A program made the translations under genes and the position numbers. Shown here in pieces: positions 28,449-35,400 of a stretch of DNA of 35,618 nucleotides; the first letter of the stretch is position 1, and every line of letters starts with the position of its first letter. This stretch comes from Cellvibrionales bacterium UBA7375. GTDB taxonomy: Bacteria; Pseudomonadota; Gammaproteobacteria; Pseudomonadales; Porticoccaceae. The DNA lies in assembly GCA_949487135.1 (NCBI GenBank), contig CATAJQ010000026.1:1-35618 (forward strand), written 5' to 3'. The notes below the pieces were generated by a model. The model searched no databases, was not told where the DNA came from, and worked only from the letters and a program-made list of their open reading frames with translations.

Positions 28449-28868
28449 TTAATTCTTACTACCACTCACTAGGGGCAAATTACTGTGTCGCCATTGAGAG
28501 ATACCACCGCTAAGGCGGCGTATATTATATCCCTGCTTGGTGAGAATTCCACCGGCAGAGCCCGCATGTTGCCCCATTTGGTCGGTCAGCACAATCATAG
28601 TAGATTTGTGTTTTTCTAGCTCATTGGTTCTGCTGGCTAGGGCGTTGTGAGGGATATTGATTGACCCGTGAATATGTCCTTGATTGAAGTCATTCGCAGA
28701 GCGAACGTCAATCAATACAGCTTTATCTTGATTCATTAATGCAACCAGTTCACTAGCCATAATTGGCAGGCCGTTATTTTTTCGCGTTACTGCCACTAGT
28801 GCGGTAATTAGAGCAAAAAGAAAAGTAATCAGTAGCCATTCTTGGCTGACAAAAATAAAGATATTCAC
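28449..28868 (-). CDS. yibN: Membrane-anchored rhodanese-like protein (YibN), cysteine-free
   Basis: 139 residues: one N-terminal membrane helix (about 10-28, EWLLITFLFALITALVAV) and a cytoplasmic rhodanese fold (VLIDVRSANDFNQGHIHGSINIP, then the GGISQW block). The active loop reads TDQMGQHAGSA, and the protein has no cysteine anywhere, so the persulfide chemistry of true rhodaneses is not possible. E. coli YibN, as I recall it, also lacks the usual loop Cys but keeps one close by. First gene of yibN-grxC-secB. Recent work links YibN to the Sec/YidC insertion machinery; a structural role would fit both the missing Cys and the secB neighbour, but this is inference. Confidence 0.88.
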   Translation of the reverse strand: MNIFIFVSQEWLLITFLFALITALVAVTRKNNGLPIMASELVALMNQDKAVLIDVRSANDFNQGHIHGSINIPHNALASRTNELEKHKSTMIVLTDQMGQHAGSAGGILTKQGYNIRRLSGGISQWRHSNLPLVSGSKN

Positions 28869-28998
28869 GTTTAGAATCTCATAGAAATAATGGGTATTTT
28901 TTAAAGCAAAACTTTCAGCGAGGGCAAGTATACACAGTATTTGCTTAGTGTGGAATTGGGCTTATATTTTTTGTCTAAGGTTTATTCTTGCGATTAAG
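28869..28998 (-). promoter_or_regulatory. Upstream region of yibN-grxC-secB
   Basis: A 130-base A+T-rich gap between the RNase AM gene stop and the yibN start on the same strand. It probably carries the operon promoter. No clear -35/-10 pair or terminator could be assigned by eye. Confidence 0.3.
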
Positions 28999-29820
28999 TT
29001 ATGACCACTTGCTCCAGACCGGCACTAGGTCAGCGGGCAGTTCAGATGCCATGCCCAGAGCGGCCCAGGGCTGACCTGGGGCATGAAAGTCGGAGCCGCG
29101 TGAGGCCAGTAAATTATACTGCTTGCACAGTCGTGCCATAGATTGGGTTTCGGAGACAGTTTGAGAGCCAGAGATGACCTCCATGGCCTCACCGCCTAGC
29201 TCGATAAAATTTTCTAACAGTAGGCATAATTTGGTTCTAGTCATCTTGTACTTGGTCGGATGAGCTAATACTGCAACGCCGCCAGCACCACGAATCCAGT
29301 TGATGACCTCACCAAGACTTGCCCATTGCTGCTTGATATCGCCAGCCTTACCAGCACCTAAATAGCGCTTAAATGCCTGCTGAAAATTGCTAACAGCTCC
29401 TATTTCGACCAGATATTGGGCAAAATGTGGGCGCCCTACCTGCTGACCGCTACAAAAGCGTTTAGCACCTTCAAGGCTGCCTTTAATGCCTAGTTTATTA
29501 AGTTTTTCATCAATTAATTGAGCGCGCTTTTGTCTAGCGAGTGTTTGAAATTCAATACCCTTAAGCAGTTCGGCGTTATTAAGATCCATATTGAGCCCAA
29601 CAATATGCACGCCAATATTTCGCCAAGTGGTAGAAAACTCAATGCCGCTAATTAGGGTTAATTCGTCTGTTGGCGGGGCGATTTGAGAATAACAGTCAAT
29701 ATTATCGTGGTCAGTAATGGCTAAAACGTCAATTTCGCGCTCAATAGCCAACTTTATAAGCTCTTTGGGCGCTAAAGAGCCATCGGAAAGGTTGGTATGG
29801 CAGTGTAAATCAACATTCAT
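28999..29820 (-). CDS. rnm: PHP-domain 5'-3' exoribonuclease (RNase AM / YciV family)
   Basis: Metal-dependent PHP-superfamily phosphoesterase, 273 residues (E. coli YciV 293). In E. coli this family trims the 5' ends of rRNAs and degrades short oligonucleotides and pAp. Metal ligands are visible: DLHCHTNLSDG (His6, His8, Asp13), AITDHDN (Asp-His, about 36-42), SGIEFST (Glu), VLAHPTKYK (His) and GSDFHAPG near the C-terminus (Asp, His). The start is ATG at 29820. Divergent from the SprT-like gene across 54 bases. The older name for the group, TrpH, comes from its neighbourhood to trp genes in other bacteria, which is not the case here. Confidence 0.92.
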   Translation of the reverse strand: MNVDLHCHTNLSDGSLAPKELIKLAIEREIDVLAITDHDNIDCYSQIAPPTDELTLISGIEFSTTWRNIGVHIVGLNMDLNNAELLKGIEFQTLARQKRAQLIDEKLNKLGIKGSLEGAKRFCSGQQVGRPHFAQYLVEIGAVSNFQQAFKRYLGAGKAGDIKQQWASLGEVINWIRGAGGVAVLAHPTKYKMTRTKLCLLLENFIELGGEAMEVISGSQTVSETQSMARLCKQYNLLASRGSDFHAPGQPWAALGMASELPADLVPVWSKWS

Positions 29821-29874
29821 AAGTAAAATTGCCTAGTAATTAATCCTATTATAACTGTCTCTTGTGCGGATGCT

Positions 29875-30441
29875 ATGAATCTTTATAATCAAACCATGCT
29901 CTCCGTTGCCAAAAATACTGACCTTATCGCGCCTATTACTGAGCAGCAAATGGCTGAGGTGCAAAGCGTCACCATGAATTATATTGCACTGGCACAGCAG
30001 ATATATAAAAAGTCTTTTCCATCTATCCCTATCGTATTTGATTTGCGTGGCAAATGCGCCGGTATGTATCGGCGCAATGGTCGAGATCGATGTATCCGCT
30101 TTAACCCATGGTTGTTCGCAAAATACTATCAACACAGTATAGGTCAGACCATACCTCATGAAGTGGCTCATTACATCACTGATTGCTTGTTCCCATTTCG
30201 CCGCGTTAAGCCCCATGGTAAAGAGTGGCGATCAGTGATGCAGGCTTTCGGCGTTGAGGCAAAAGTTACGGGTGATTTTGATTTAGCCGGCATTCCGGTA
30301 AGGCAATATCAGCAAATTGACTACAATTGCGGCTGCAAAACACATCAACTCTCATTAATAAGGCATCGCAGAGTGCAGTCTGGGCAGGCGGAATACCGCT
30401 GTAAAGACTGTCGACAGCTTTTAAAGGTAGCGTCAAAGTGA
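29875..30441 (+). CDS. sprT: SprT-like zinc metalloprotease
   Basis: 188-residue protein of the SprT/Spartan-like family (E. coli SprT 165). The gluzincin motif HEVAH is at 95-99 in TIPHEVAHYITD, with a third likely ligand His114 in VKPHGKEW. The C-terminal zinc ribbon has Cys152, Cys154, Cys176 and Cys179 (NCGC ... RCKDC). Eukaryotic and some bacterial relatives cut DNA-protein crosslinks; for the bacterial protein the role is not settled. There is a potential start at 29875 and a second Met at codon 8 (29896). Its stop overlaps the GTG of the following GIY-YIG gene (GTGA), so the two are translationally coupled. Confidence 0.9.
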   Translation: MNLYNQTMLSVAKNTDLIAPITEQQMAEVQSVTMNYIALAQQIYKKSFPSIPIVFDLRGKCAGMYRRNGRDRCIRFNPWLFAKYYQHSIGQTIPHEVAHYITDCLFPFRRVKPHGKEWRSVMQAFGVEAKVTGDFDLAGIPVRQYQQIDYNCGCKTHQLSLIRHRRVQSGQAEYRCKDCRQLLKVASK

Positions 30442-30695
30442 GTGCTGAAGCTGATGGTAGGTGGTTTGTCTATATTATTCGTGCTGGTGACGATTCTCTG
30501 TACACGGGTATAACCACTGATTTAGAGCGGCGACTAAAGCAACATCAGACCGGCAAAGGTGGTGCTAAGTATTTTCGTGGCCGCCAAGCCTGTGAATTTG
30601 TGTATATGGAATCTGGCCATAACAGAAGTAGCGCCTCTATTCGTGAGGCGCAAATAAAAAAAATGACCCGTCAGCAAAAAGATCTGCTATTATAG
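30438..30695 (+). CDS. yhbQ: GIY-YIG domain protein (YhbQ family)
   Basis: Single-domain GIY-YIG nuclease-fold protein, 85 residues (E. coli YhbQ 100). The signature residues are visible as WFVYIIRAGDDSLYTGIT: VYI for GIY and YTG for YIG. The conserved Arg follows in TTDLERRLKQH. The catalytic Glu is probably in REAQIKKM near the end. The GTG start overlaps the sprT stop by 4 bases. YhbQ-type proteins have DNA endonuclease activity in vitro in some studies. Pairing with a SprT-like protease hints at a joint DNA-lesion role, which is inference. Confidence 0.9.
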   Translation: MSAEADGRWFVYIIRAGDDSLYTGITTDLERRLKQHQTGKGGAKYFRGRQACEFVYMESGHNRSSASIREAQIKKMTRQQKDLLL

Positions 30696-30703
30696 ATTAG
30701 TAT

Positions 30704-30790
30704 TGTATATACAAATAATATAATCTTTAAATACTGTATTTGTTGGTTATCTAGCTTATTAAATGTATATACAAATAATATGTATATACA
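30704..30790. promoter_or_regulatory. Three TGTATATACA operators and promoter of the GntR-NYN unit
   Basis: The perfect palindrome TGTATATACA occurs three times, at 30704-30713, 30764-30773 and 30781-30790. The first two copies are part of a longer identical 17-base word TGTATATACAAATAATA; the third shares its first 14 bases. Centres are 60 and 17 bases apart. A perfect TATAAT at 30719-30724 follows the first copy, which would lie in the promoter spacer. The form TGTA-N2-TACA matches what is reported for HutC-type GntR repressors. The adjacent GntR gene is the obvious binder. Confidence 0.8.
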
Positions 30791-30806
30791 AATATGGCTG
30801 GTCTCT

Positions 30807-31532
30807 ATGAATGCTAAAGATCAAAAAATTCCACAATTTGCTGTGATCAAGCAGTATTTAGAGCAGCAAATTAATACTGAGCAGTGGGCGCCGGGTCGGC
30901 GAATCCCCACAGAGCAATCCTTAGCCGATACCTTTGCTGTCAGCAGAATGACCGCCAGGCGAGCCGTGCAGGAATTAGCAGATAAGGGGATTCTCAACAG
31001 AACGCAAGGTTCTGGTACCTATGTTGCCGATAGGCCCGAAACTGTCCCAAATATCCTTATTAAGGATGTTGTTGCTGTGGCAAAAGCAGAAAACACCCAT
31101 CAACATGAAATAATTTCAGCGGATGCGGTGCAGGCAACCTCAGATATTGCCAAATTAATGGGATTGCAAACAGATACACTAATATTTCAGTTAACGATTG
31201 TACATTTCGATGGTGATCGAGCCATACAATGGCAAAAAATTTGGGTAAATAGGAGTATGGCGCCGGCGTTACTTAAACAGAAGCTCGATAAAGTTGACCC
31301 AAATGACTACCTTAACTGGCTGTGTCGACCACAAAAAACGCAGTTTCAGGCAAAAGCAGTGGTGCCAACGGCCAGTCAACGGTTGCAGTTACTGCTATCA
31401 AATCAAGATACGCTCAGTTGTTTTCAATTATCGCGCAGGCAGTGGTCGGCGGATGCAGTATTTAGTTTTTCAGAAATGTTGCATCCGGCGGATAGCTATT
31501 TTTTGGGCGATGACCTAAGGGAAGTTAAGTAA
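30807..31532 (+). CDS. GntR/HutC-family transcriptional regulator with UTRA domain
   Basis: 241 residues from ATG at 30807. An ATG at 30780 would add nine residues, but it starts inside the third operator copy and the extension is encoded by operator sequence, so the downstream ATG is preferred. N-terminal winged HTH about residues 10-80 (PTEQSLADTFAVSRMTARRA, then TQGSGTYVAD). A C-terminal UTRA ligand domain follows (about 95-235), with IWVNRSMAPALL and FSFSEMLHPADSY. UTRA domains bind small effectors such as urocanate, sugars or amino-sugar phosphates; no hut or sugar genes are nearby. Its stop overlaps the NYN gene start as TAATG. Probably represses its own operon through the three palindromes. 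Confidence 0.85.
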   Translation: MNAKDQKIPQFAVIKQYLEQQINTEQWAPGRRIPTEQSLADTFAVSRMTARRAVQELADKGILNRTQGSGTYVADRPETVPNILIKDVVAVAKAENTHQHEIISADAVQATSDIAKLMGLQTDTLIFQLTIVHFDGDRAIQWQKIWVNRSMAPALLKQKLDKVDPNDYLNWLCRPQKTQFQAKAVVPTASQRLQLLLSNQDTLSCFQLSRRQWSADAVFSFSEMLHPADSYFLGDDLREVK

Positions 31533-32017
31533 TGCAAAGAATTGCGCTATTTGTTGATGTACAGAATATCTATTACACCGTTAGGGATAGTTACCAAGGT
31601 TTTTTTAACTATCAGGCACTTTGGCATAAGCTTTCACAGGAATTCACCCTAGTATCAGCAGACGCCTATGCCATTGAAAGCGTTAATGCTAAGCAGCAAA
31701 GCTTTCAGCAAACTCTGAGAAATATCGGCTTTAATGTAAACCTGAAACCCTATATTCAGCGCGCAGATGGCTCTGCCAAGGGTGATTGGGACGTGGGTAT
31801 TGCGATAGATATGATGGACGCTGCCGCTCGGCAAGATATAGATAAGTTGGTGCTATTATCAGGCGATGGTGATTTTGATCGATTATTACAGCGCCTATAT
31901 CGCGGCAATGGAAAAGAAACCCTAGTCTATGGTGTGCCCCAGTTAACGGCGGCATCCTTGGTGAATGCCGCAACAGAGTTTCGTCCTATCGACAAAACCT
32001 TGCTAATGACTAAGTAA
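31532..32017 (+). CDS. NYN-domain protein (LabA/DUF88, putative RNase)
   Basis: 161-residue PIN-like NYN-domain protein, essentially the domain alone. Acidic active-site residues are visible in order: FVDVQNIYY (Asp9, Asn12), KGDWDVGIAIDMMDAA (Asp95/Asp97, Asp102 and nearby) and LLSGDGDFDRLL (about 118-129). This is the pattern of the LabA/YacP-type predicted endonucleases. The Met codon shares a base with the regulator's stop (TAATG), so it is translationally coupled to the GntR gene and controlled by the same operators. Its end overlaps the next, convergent gene by 8 bases. Nuclease activity is inferred from the fold. RNA target unknown. Confidence 0.85.
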   Translation: MQRIALFVDVQNIYYTVRDSYQGFFNYQALWHKLSQEFTLVSADAYAIESVNAKQQSFQQTLRNIGFNVNLKPYIQRADGSAKGDWDVGIAIDMMDAAARQDIDKLVLLSGDGDFDRLLQRLYRGNGKETLVYGVPQLTAASLVNAATEFRPIDKTLLMTK

Positions 32018-32375
32018 TAATACCACCGCCGGGGTTGTTGCCATCTTGCCCTGGAACAACTATTTTCGATGCCTGTTCACGGCGCATACGCTCTAGCTCT
32101 TTGCCTGCCTCTTCAACCGCAATGGCTGCTTTTCCGGCAAAATCTTGAGCTGCTTCACCAATAGTATCGCCATCTAAGGCAAAATTGAGTGGAATAGCGC
32201 CCATAGGCGTCATGACTTGGGCCGAGCCAAAAAATGCTGTGGCACGGTCAGGGTCATCAGAACCATCCGCCAATACGGGGATCAACTTGCGAATAGCACC
32301 GGTTTTTTGGTCGGTATAGTTTTCTTCTTTGAAAAGCTCGTCCGGGCTCATTGCGTTACTGTCTTCGTTACTCAT
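32010..32375 (-). CDS. Conserved-looking hypothetical protein, no recognised family
   Basis: 121 residues; I do not recognise the family. Visible features: an acidic N-terminus (MSNEDSNAMSPDELFKEENY), a central segment with TAFFGSAQVMTPMGAIPLNFAL that looks folded, then a predicted helix (AAQDFAGKAAIAVEEAGKELERMRREQ) and a flexible Gly-rich tail ending GGGIIT. No signal peptide and no membrane segment, so it is probably cytoplasmic. The ATG at 32375 is preceded by weak ribosome-binding sequence only. The 3' end overlaps the NYN gene by 8 bases, tail to tail. Balanced amino-acid use and the absence of competing longer frames favour a real gene. Confidence 0.6.
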   Translation of the reverse strand: MSNEDSNAMSPDELFKEENYTDQKTGAIRKLIPVLADGSDDPDRATAFFGSAQVMTPMGAIPLNFALDGDTIGEAAQDFAGKAAIAVEEAGKELERMRREQASKIVVPGQDGNNPGGGIIT

Positions 32376-32467
32376 AAATTGTCGCCAAAAAGGTTAGTTA
32401 GATTTACAGCGAAATGTATCAGAGATTGGCGCCTATGGATAGGCGGGCATGTGCTGTGTGACCATTA

Positions 32468-33661
32468 TTAGCGGCTAATCTTGGCGCTTAAAATGGTGCT
32501 GATAATAACCATAGCAGACGACACCGCTAGGCAGGCAACTAGACCCTGTTGTTGATATATAAGACCCGATAGCAGTGTGCCAGAGAGTCTGCCTGCCGCA
32601 TTGGCCATATAGTAGAAGCCGACATCGGTAGACACAGAGTCACGTTTCGAAAAGGCTACAATTAAAAATGAATGGATACTCGAATTAATGGCAAAAACAA
32701 CGCCGTAGGTGAGCAAGCCTGCAATTAAAATGATTGCGGGGTCTAGCCCATAGATAAGACCAGCTGCAATTAATGCGGGTATAAAGGTTAACTTAGCAAC
32801 CCAAGATGTAAGCTCAGAGCCTGTTGGAGTCTGCTGTTGGTAGTTGCTAGTAATTTTTGGGGCAAGTGCTTGAACCAAGCCATAGCCAATGACCCAACAG
32901 GCCATAAAGCTGCCGACTTGAAGGTGGGTCCATTGTAATTGGCTCTGTAAAAATACCGGCAGGGCAATAACAAACCAAATATCTCTAGAGCCAAACAAAA
33001 AAAAGCGCGCACCAGATAGCAGATTGATATCGCGGCTTTTTGATAGAGACTCACTAAATTTGGGCTTATAGCTGGTTTTTTGCGGCTGTAAAAATAATAG
33101 ACTCAGCACTAATGTAATGGCTAATAATGCCATCAGGGTATGTAGGCTACTGGCAAAGCCAAGTGTTGTCATTAAAAAGCCACCCAGGAAAAACCCCAAG
33201 CCTTTAAGGCTATTTTTTGATCCAGTGAGTAGTGCCACCCAACAATAGAGCTTGGTTTGCTGATTATCAGACAGCAATAGCTTAATACTACTTTTAGCGC
33301 TCATTTTATTAAGATCTTTGGCAATACCAGAAATAGCCTGTGCAATCATCACATACACAAGGCTTAGCATTGAGGGATCAACTGTGAGCATGCCCAATGC
33401 CAGAATTTGTAGAGCTAAGCCTATATGCAGTGAGGTGTTTAGGCCAATACGCGTGGCTAGCCAACCGCCATAGAGATTGGTTAAGATGCCAAAAAATTCA
33501 TAGAGTATAAATAAGCTTGCAAGTTCGATTGGCGAATAGCCCAAGCCATGAAAGAAAAACAGCACTAGCATACGCAGTGCGCCATCAGTCAGGGTAAATG
33601 CCCAGTAACTGAGGGTGATGGTTAGATATTGTTTGGCGGCAGAATTAAGTGCCATAATCAC
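32468..33661 (-). CDS. arsJ: ArsJ organoarsenical (1-arseno-3-phosphoglycerate) efflux MFS transporter
   Basis: Inner-membrane major-facilitator protein of 397 residues, about 11-12 helices. ArsJ exports 1-arseno-3-phosphoglycerate, which falls apart outside the cell to arsenate. Family marks: [18 protein letters not shown] near the N-terminus, [17 protein letters not shown], and the very characteristic [19 protein letters not shown] followed by [13 protein letters not shown]. The GTG at 33661 overlaps the GAPDH stop by 4 bases (GTGA); an ATG at 33655 is the alternative start. The immediate upstream GAPDH supplies the substrate, the known arsenate-resistance pair. No arsR, arsC or arsB is seen nearby. 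Confidence 0.93.
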   Translation of the reverse strand: MIMALNSAAKQYLTITLSYWAFTLTDGALRMLVLFFFHGLGYSPIELASLFILYEFFGILTNLYGGWLATRIGLNTSLHIGLALQILALGMLTVDPSMLSLVYVMIAQAISGIAKDLNKMSAKSSIKLLLSDNQQTKLYCWVALLTGSKNSLKGLGFFLGGFLMTTLGFASSLHTLMALLAITLVLSLLFLQPQKTSYKPKFSESLSKSRDINLLSGARFFLFGSRDIWFVIALPVFLQSQLQWTHLQVGSFMACWVIGYGLVQALAPKITSNYQQQTPTGSELTSWVAKLTFIPALIAAGLIYGLDPAIILIAGLLTYGVVFAINSSIHSFLIVAFSKRDSVSTDVGFYYMANAAGRLSGTLLSGLIYQQQGLVACLAVSSAMVIISTILSAKISR

Positions 33662-34671
33662 ATGGAAATCGCGACTTTAGAGACCAATTCCATCATACGG
33701 TTTACATAGCCAATTTCGTTGTCATACCAAACTAATAGCTTAACCTGAGTGCCGTTAATCACCATAGTTGAGGGAGCATCGACAACCCCTGATCGAATAT
33801 CATTGGTGTAGTCGACCGATACCAATGGTAATTCTTCATAGCCCAAAATCCCTTTTAGACGACCATTTGCAGCGGTTTGAAGTGCCGCGTTGACTTCTTC
33901 AACCGTGACAGATTTTTCAACCTCAAACACACAATCTGTCAATGAGGCATTAGCCAGTGGAACGCGAACAGCGACACCGTTGATTTTGCCCTTAAGCTCG
34001 GGAAATATTTCGGTAATCGCTGTAGCAGAGCCAGTGCTTGTGGGTATCAGTGACATACTACTAGCGCGAGATCTGCGCAAATCCTTATGATATTGATCAA
34101 TAATACTTTGCGTATTGGTTATATCATGAATCGTGGTCATCGACCCGTGTGAGATACCAAAGCACTGGTGAATAACATCGACAACGGGCGCAATACAATT
34201 GGTAGTACAGGAGGCCGCGGTGACAATATCCTGTCCAGTATATTCATGGTCATTAACACCCATCACCACGTTGAGCACCTGATTGCGAGGGAAGCCTTTA
34301 ATCGGTGCTGAAACCACCACCTTAGTCACTCCCTGATCAAAATAAGGCGATAAGGCCTCAGGGCTTTTAAATGAACCAGTGCAATCAAGAACTAGGTCAA
34401 CTTTGGCGCCGCGCCAGTCGGTATCCGCAATATCCTTGTTTTGCGAGTAACTAATTTTATGGTTATCAATGATTAGATGATCATCTTCGACAGAAACTAG
34501 TTTATCCCACTGACCATGAACAGAATCAAAGCGCAGCAAATGTGCTGCACTTTGGGCATCGCCCGCCATCTCATTGATATGCACAATGTCAAAATCGGCA
34601 CATCCCCAAGATTTTCGAAGTGCGAGTCGACCCATGCGGCCAAACCCATTGATTGCAACTTTGATCGACAT
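33658..34671 (-). CDS. gap: Glyceraldehyde-3-phosphate dehydrogenase, ArsJ-associated type
   Basis: 337 residues. In the arsJ partnership this enzyme uses arsenate in place of phosphate and makes 1-arseno-3-phosphoglycerate. NAD-binding start [18 protein letters not shown]. Active-site Cys155 in AASCTTNC and His182 in THD (the usual HAYTNDQ reads HDITNTQ). The phosphate-site block STGSATAI and the C-terminal [13 protein letters not shown] are intact, so it should be catalytic. Overlap with arsJ by 4 bases indicates a dedicated operon copy rather than the housekeeping GAPDH, which probably lies elsewhere. The 68-base gap upstream to slyD contains a Pho box, so this promoter is internal and phosphate-controlled by inference. 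Confidence 0.93.
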   Translation of the reverse strand: MSIKVAINGFGRMGRLALRKSWGCADFDIVHINEMAGDAQSAAHLLRFDSVHGQWDKLVSVEDDHLIIDNHKISYSQNKDIADTDWRGAKVDLVLDCTGSFKSPEALSPYFDQGVTKVVVSAPIKGFPRNQVLNVVMGVNDHEYTGQDIVTAASCTTNCIAPVVDVIHQCFGISHGSMTTIHDITNTQSIIDQYHKDLRRSRASSMSLIPTSTGSATAITEIFPELKGKINGVAVRVPLANASLTDCVFEVEKSVTVEEVNAALQTAANGRLKGILGYEELPLVSVDYTNDIRSGVVDAPSTMVINGTQVKLLVWYDNEIGYVNRMMELVSKVAISM

Positions 34672-34714
34672 AATATTTCTTAAGATAACAAAATAAGCAA
34701 ATTAATCGCAAAAG

Positions 34715-34732
34715 ATGACATTTTTATGACAG
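34715..34732 (-). promoter_or_regulatory. PhoB box (Pho box) of the gap-arsJ operon
   Basis: Read on the minus strand the site is CTGTCATAAAAATGTCAT. Against the enterobacterial consensus CTGTCATAWAWCTGTCAY it matches 17 of 18 positions, missing only the C at position 12. The two TGTCAT half-sites lie 11 bases apart. Exactly 10 bases downstream is TAATTT (34704-34699), a usable -10 at the spacing typical for PhoB-activated promoters. It starts 7 bases beyond the slyD stop. Confidence 0.8.
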
Positions 34733-34739
34733 TCTCGAT

Positions 34740-35225
34740 TTATTGCTCTTCAGCTTCTAGATTATGCAGATGCCCGCGAGCTATCTCTTCTTCTGAGGCT
34801 TCACGCACTGCTTCAATAGTGACATCAAAATTTAGGTTTTTACCTGCTAGGGGGTGGTTGCCATCAACAGTAACATGTTCATCTGTTAGCGCAACCACAG
34901 TCACTGGCACAGTGCCGCCCTGACCGGTTTGAGCTTCAAATTGCATACCTAGCTCGATAGTATCTATACCTTGAAATGCTTCGCGCGGTACTTCTTGAAT
35001 AAGCTCTTTCTGAACTTCGCCATAACCCTCACCCGCACTTACAGCAACGGTGAGTGAATCACCGATGGTTTTGCCTTCTAGGGCTTTTTCTAAGCCGGGA
35101 ATAATATTTCCTGCACCGTGTAAGTAATCAAGGGGCTCTTGGCCCTCTGAGCTATCAATGCTGATGCCGTCATCATCGGTCAGTTTATAGTGGAAGCTAA
35201 CCGCACTGTTGTTCTGAATATTCAT
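34740..35225 (-). CDS. slyD: FKBP-type peptidyl-prolyl isomerase, SlyD-like without His-rich tail
   Basis: 161 residues. FKBP domain split by the insert-in-flap (IF) domain: SFHYKLTDDDGISIDSSEG, then LDYLHGAGNIIPGLEKALEGK (the DYLHG block is specific to SlyD), the IF segment about 70-125, and VDGNHPLAGKNLNFDVTI, with its NHPLAG block. The usual Cys/His-rich nickel-binding tail of enterobacterial SlyD is missing; only RGHLHN remains near the end. So prolyl isomerase and chaperone activity is likely, but nickel delivery less so. It is upstream of gap-arsJ on the same strand with 68 bases between, and divergent from phoB. Confidence 0.9.
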   Translation of the reverse strand: MNIQNNSAVSFHYKLTDDDGISIDSSEGQEPLDYLHGAGNIIPGLEKALEGKTIGDSLTVAVSAGEGYGEVQKELIQEVPREAFQGIDTIELGMQFEAQTGQGGTVPVTVVALTDEHVTVDGNHPLAGKNLNFDVTIEAVREASEEEIARGHLHNLEAEEQ

Positions 35226-35332
35226 GATATTTATCCGTTAGTTAAATCAGCTGTACATTATCCATATTGGCGAATAAATATCGATCAACTTATGGTCAAA
35301 TGGGGTAATAAATTAAACAAAGGTTGATGCCA

Positions 35333-35350
35333 TAGTCATAATTATGTCAT
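35333..35350 (+). promoter_or_regulatory. Pho box upstream of phoB
   Basis: TAGTCATAATTATGTCAT matches the Pho box consensus at about 14 of 18 positions, with two TCAT half-sites 11 bases apart. TTTAAT (35361-35366) or TAATAT (35363-35368) stands 10-12 bases downstream as the -10. This fits the known autoregulation of phoB. Confidence 0.65.
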
Positions 35351-35400
35351 AAAGAGGATTTTTAATATGATGGCAGAAAGTGGAAAAAGAGATTGAGTTT

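Noticed and set aside
29833-30216. 127-codon minus-strand frame overlapping the SprT-like gene
   Set aside because: It lies almost wholly opposite the well-supported HEVAH protease gene, has no family features, and its composition reads as an antisense shadow.
30807-31532. Naming the GntR regulator HutC
   Set aside because: The operator form fits HutC, but no histidine-utilisation genes are in the window and the UTRA ligand cannot be read from sequence by eye.
35367-35396. Nine-codon frame (MMAESGKRD) in the phoB leader
   Set aside because: Short, no strong ribosome binding site and no attenuation-like hairpin seen; too little to call an upstream ORF.
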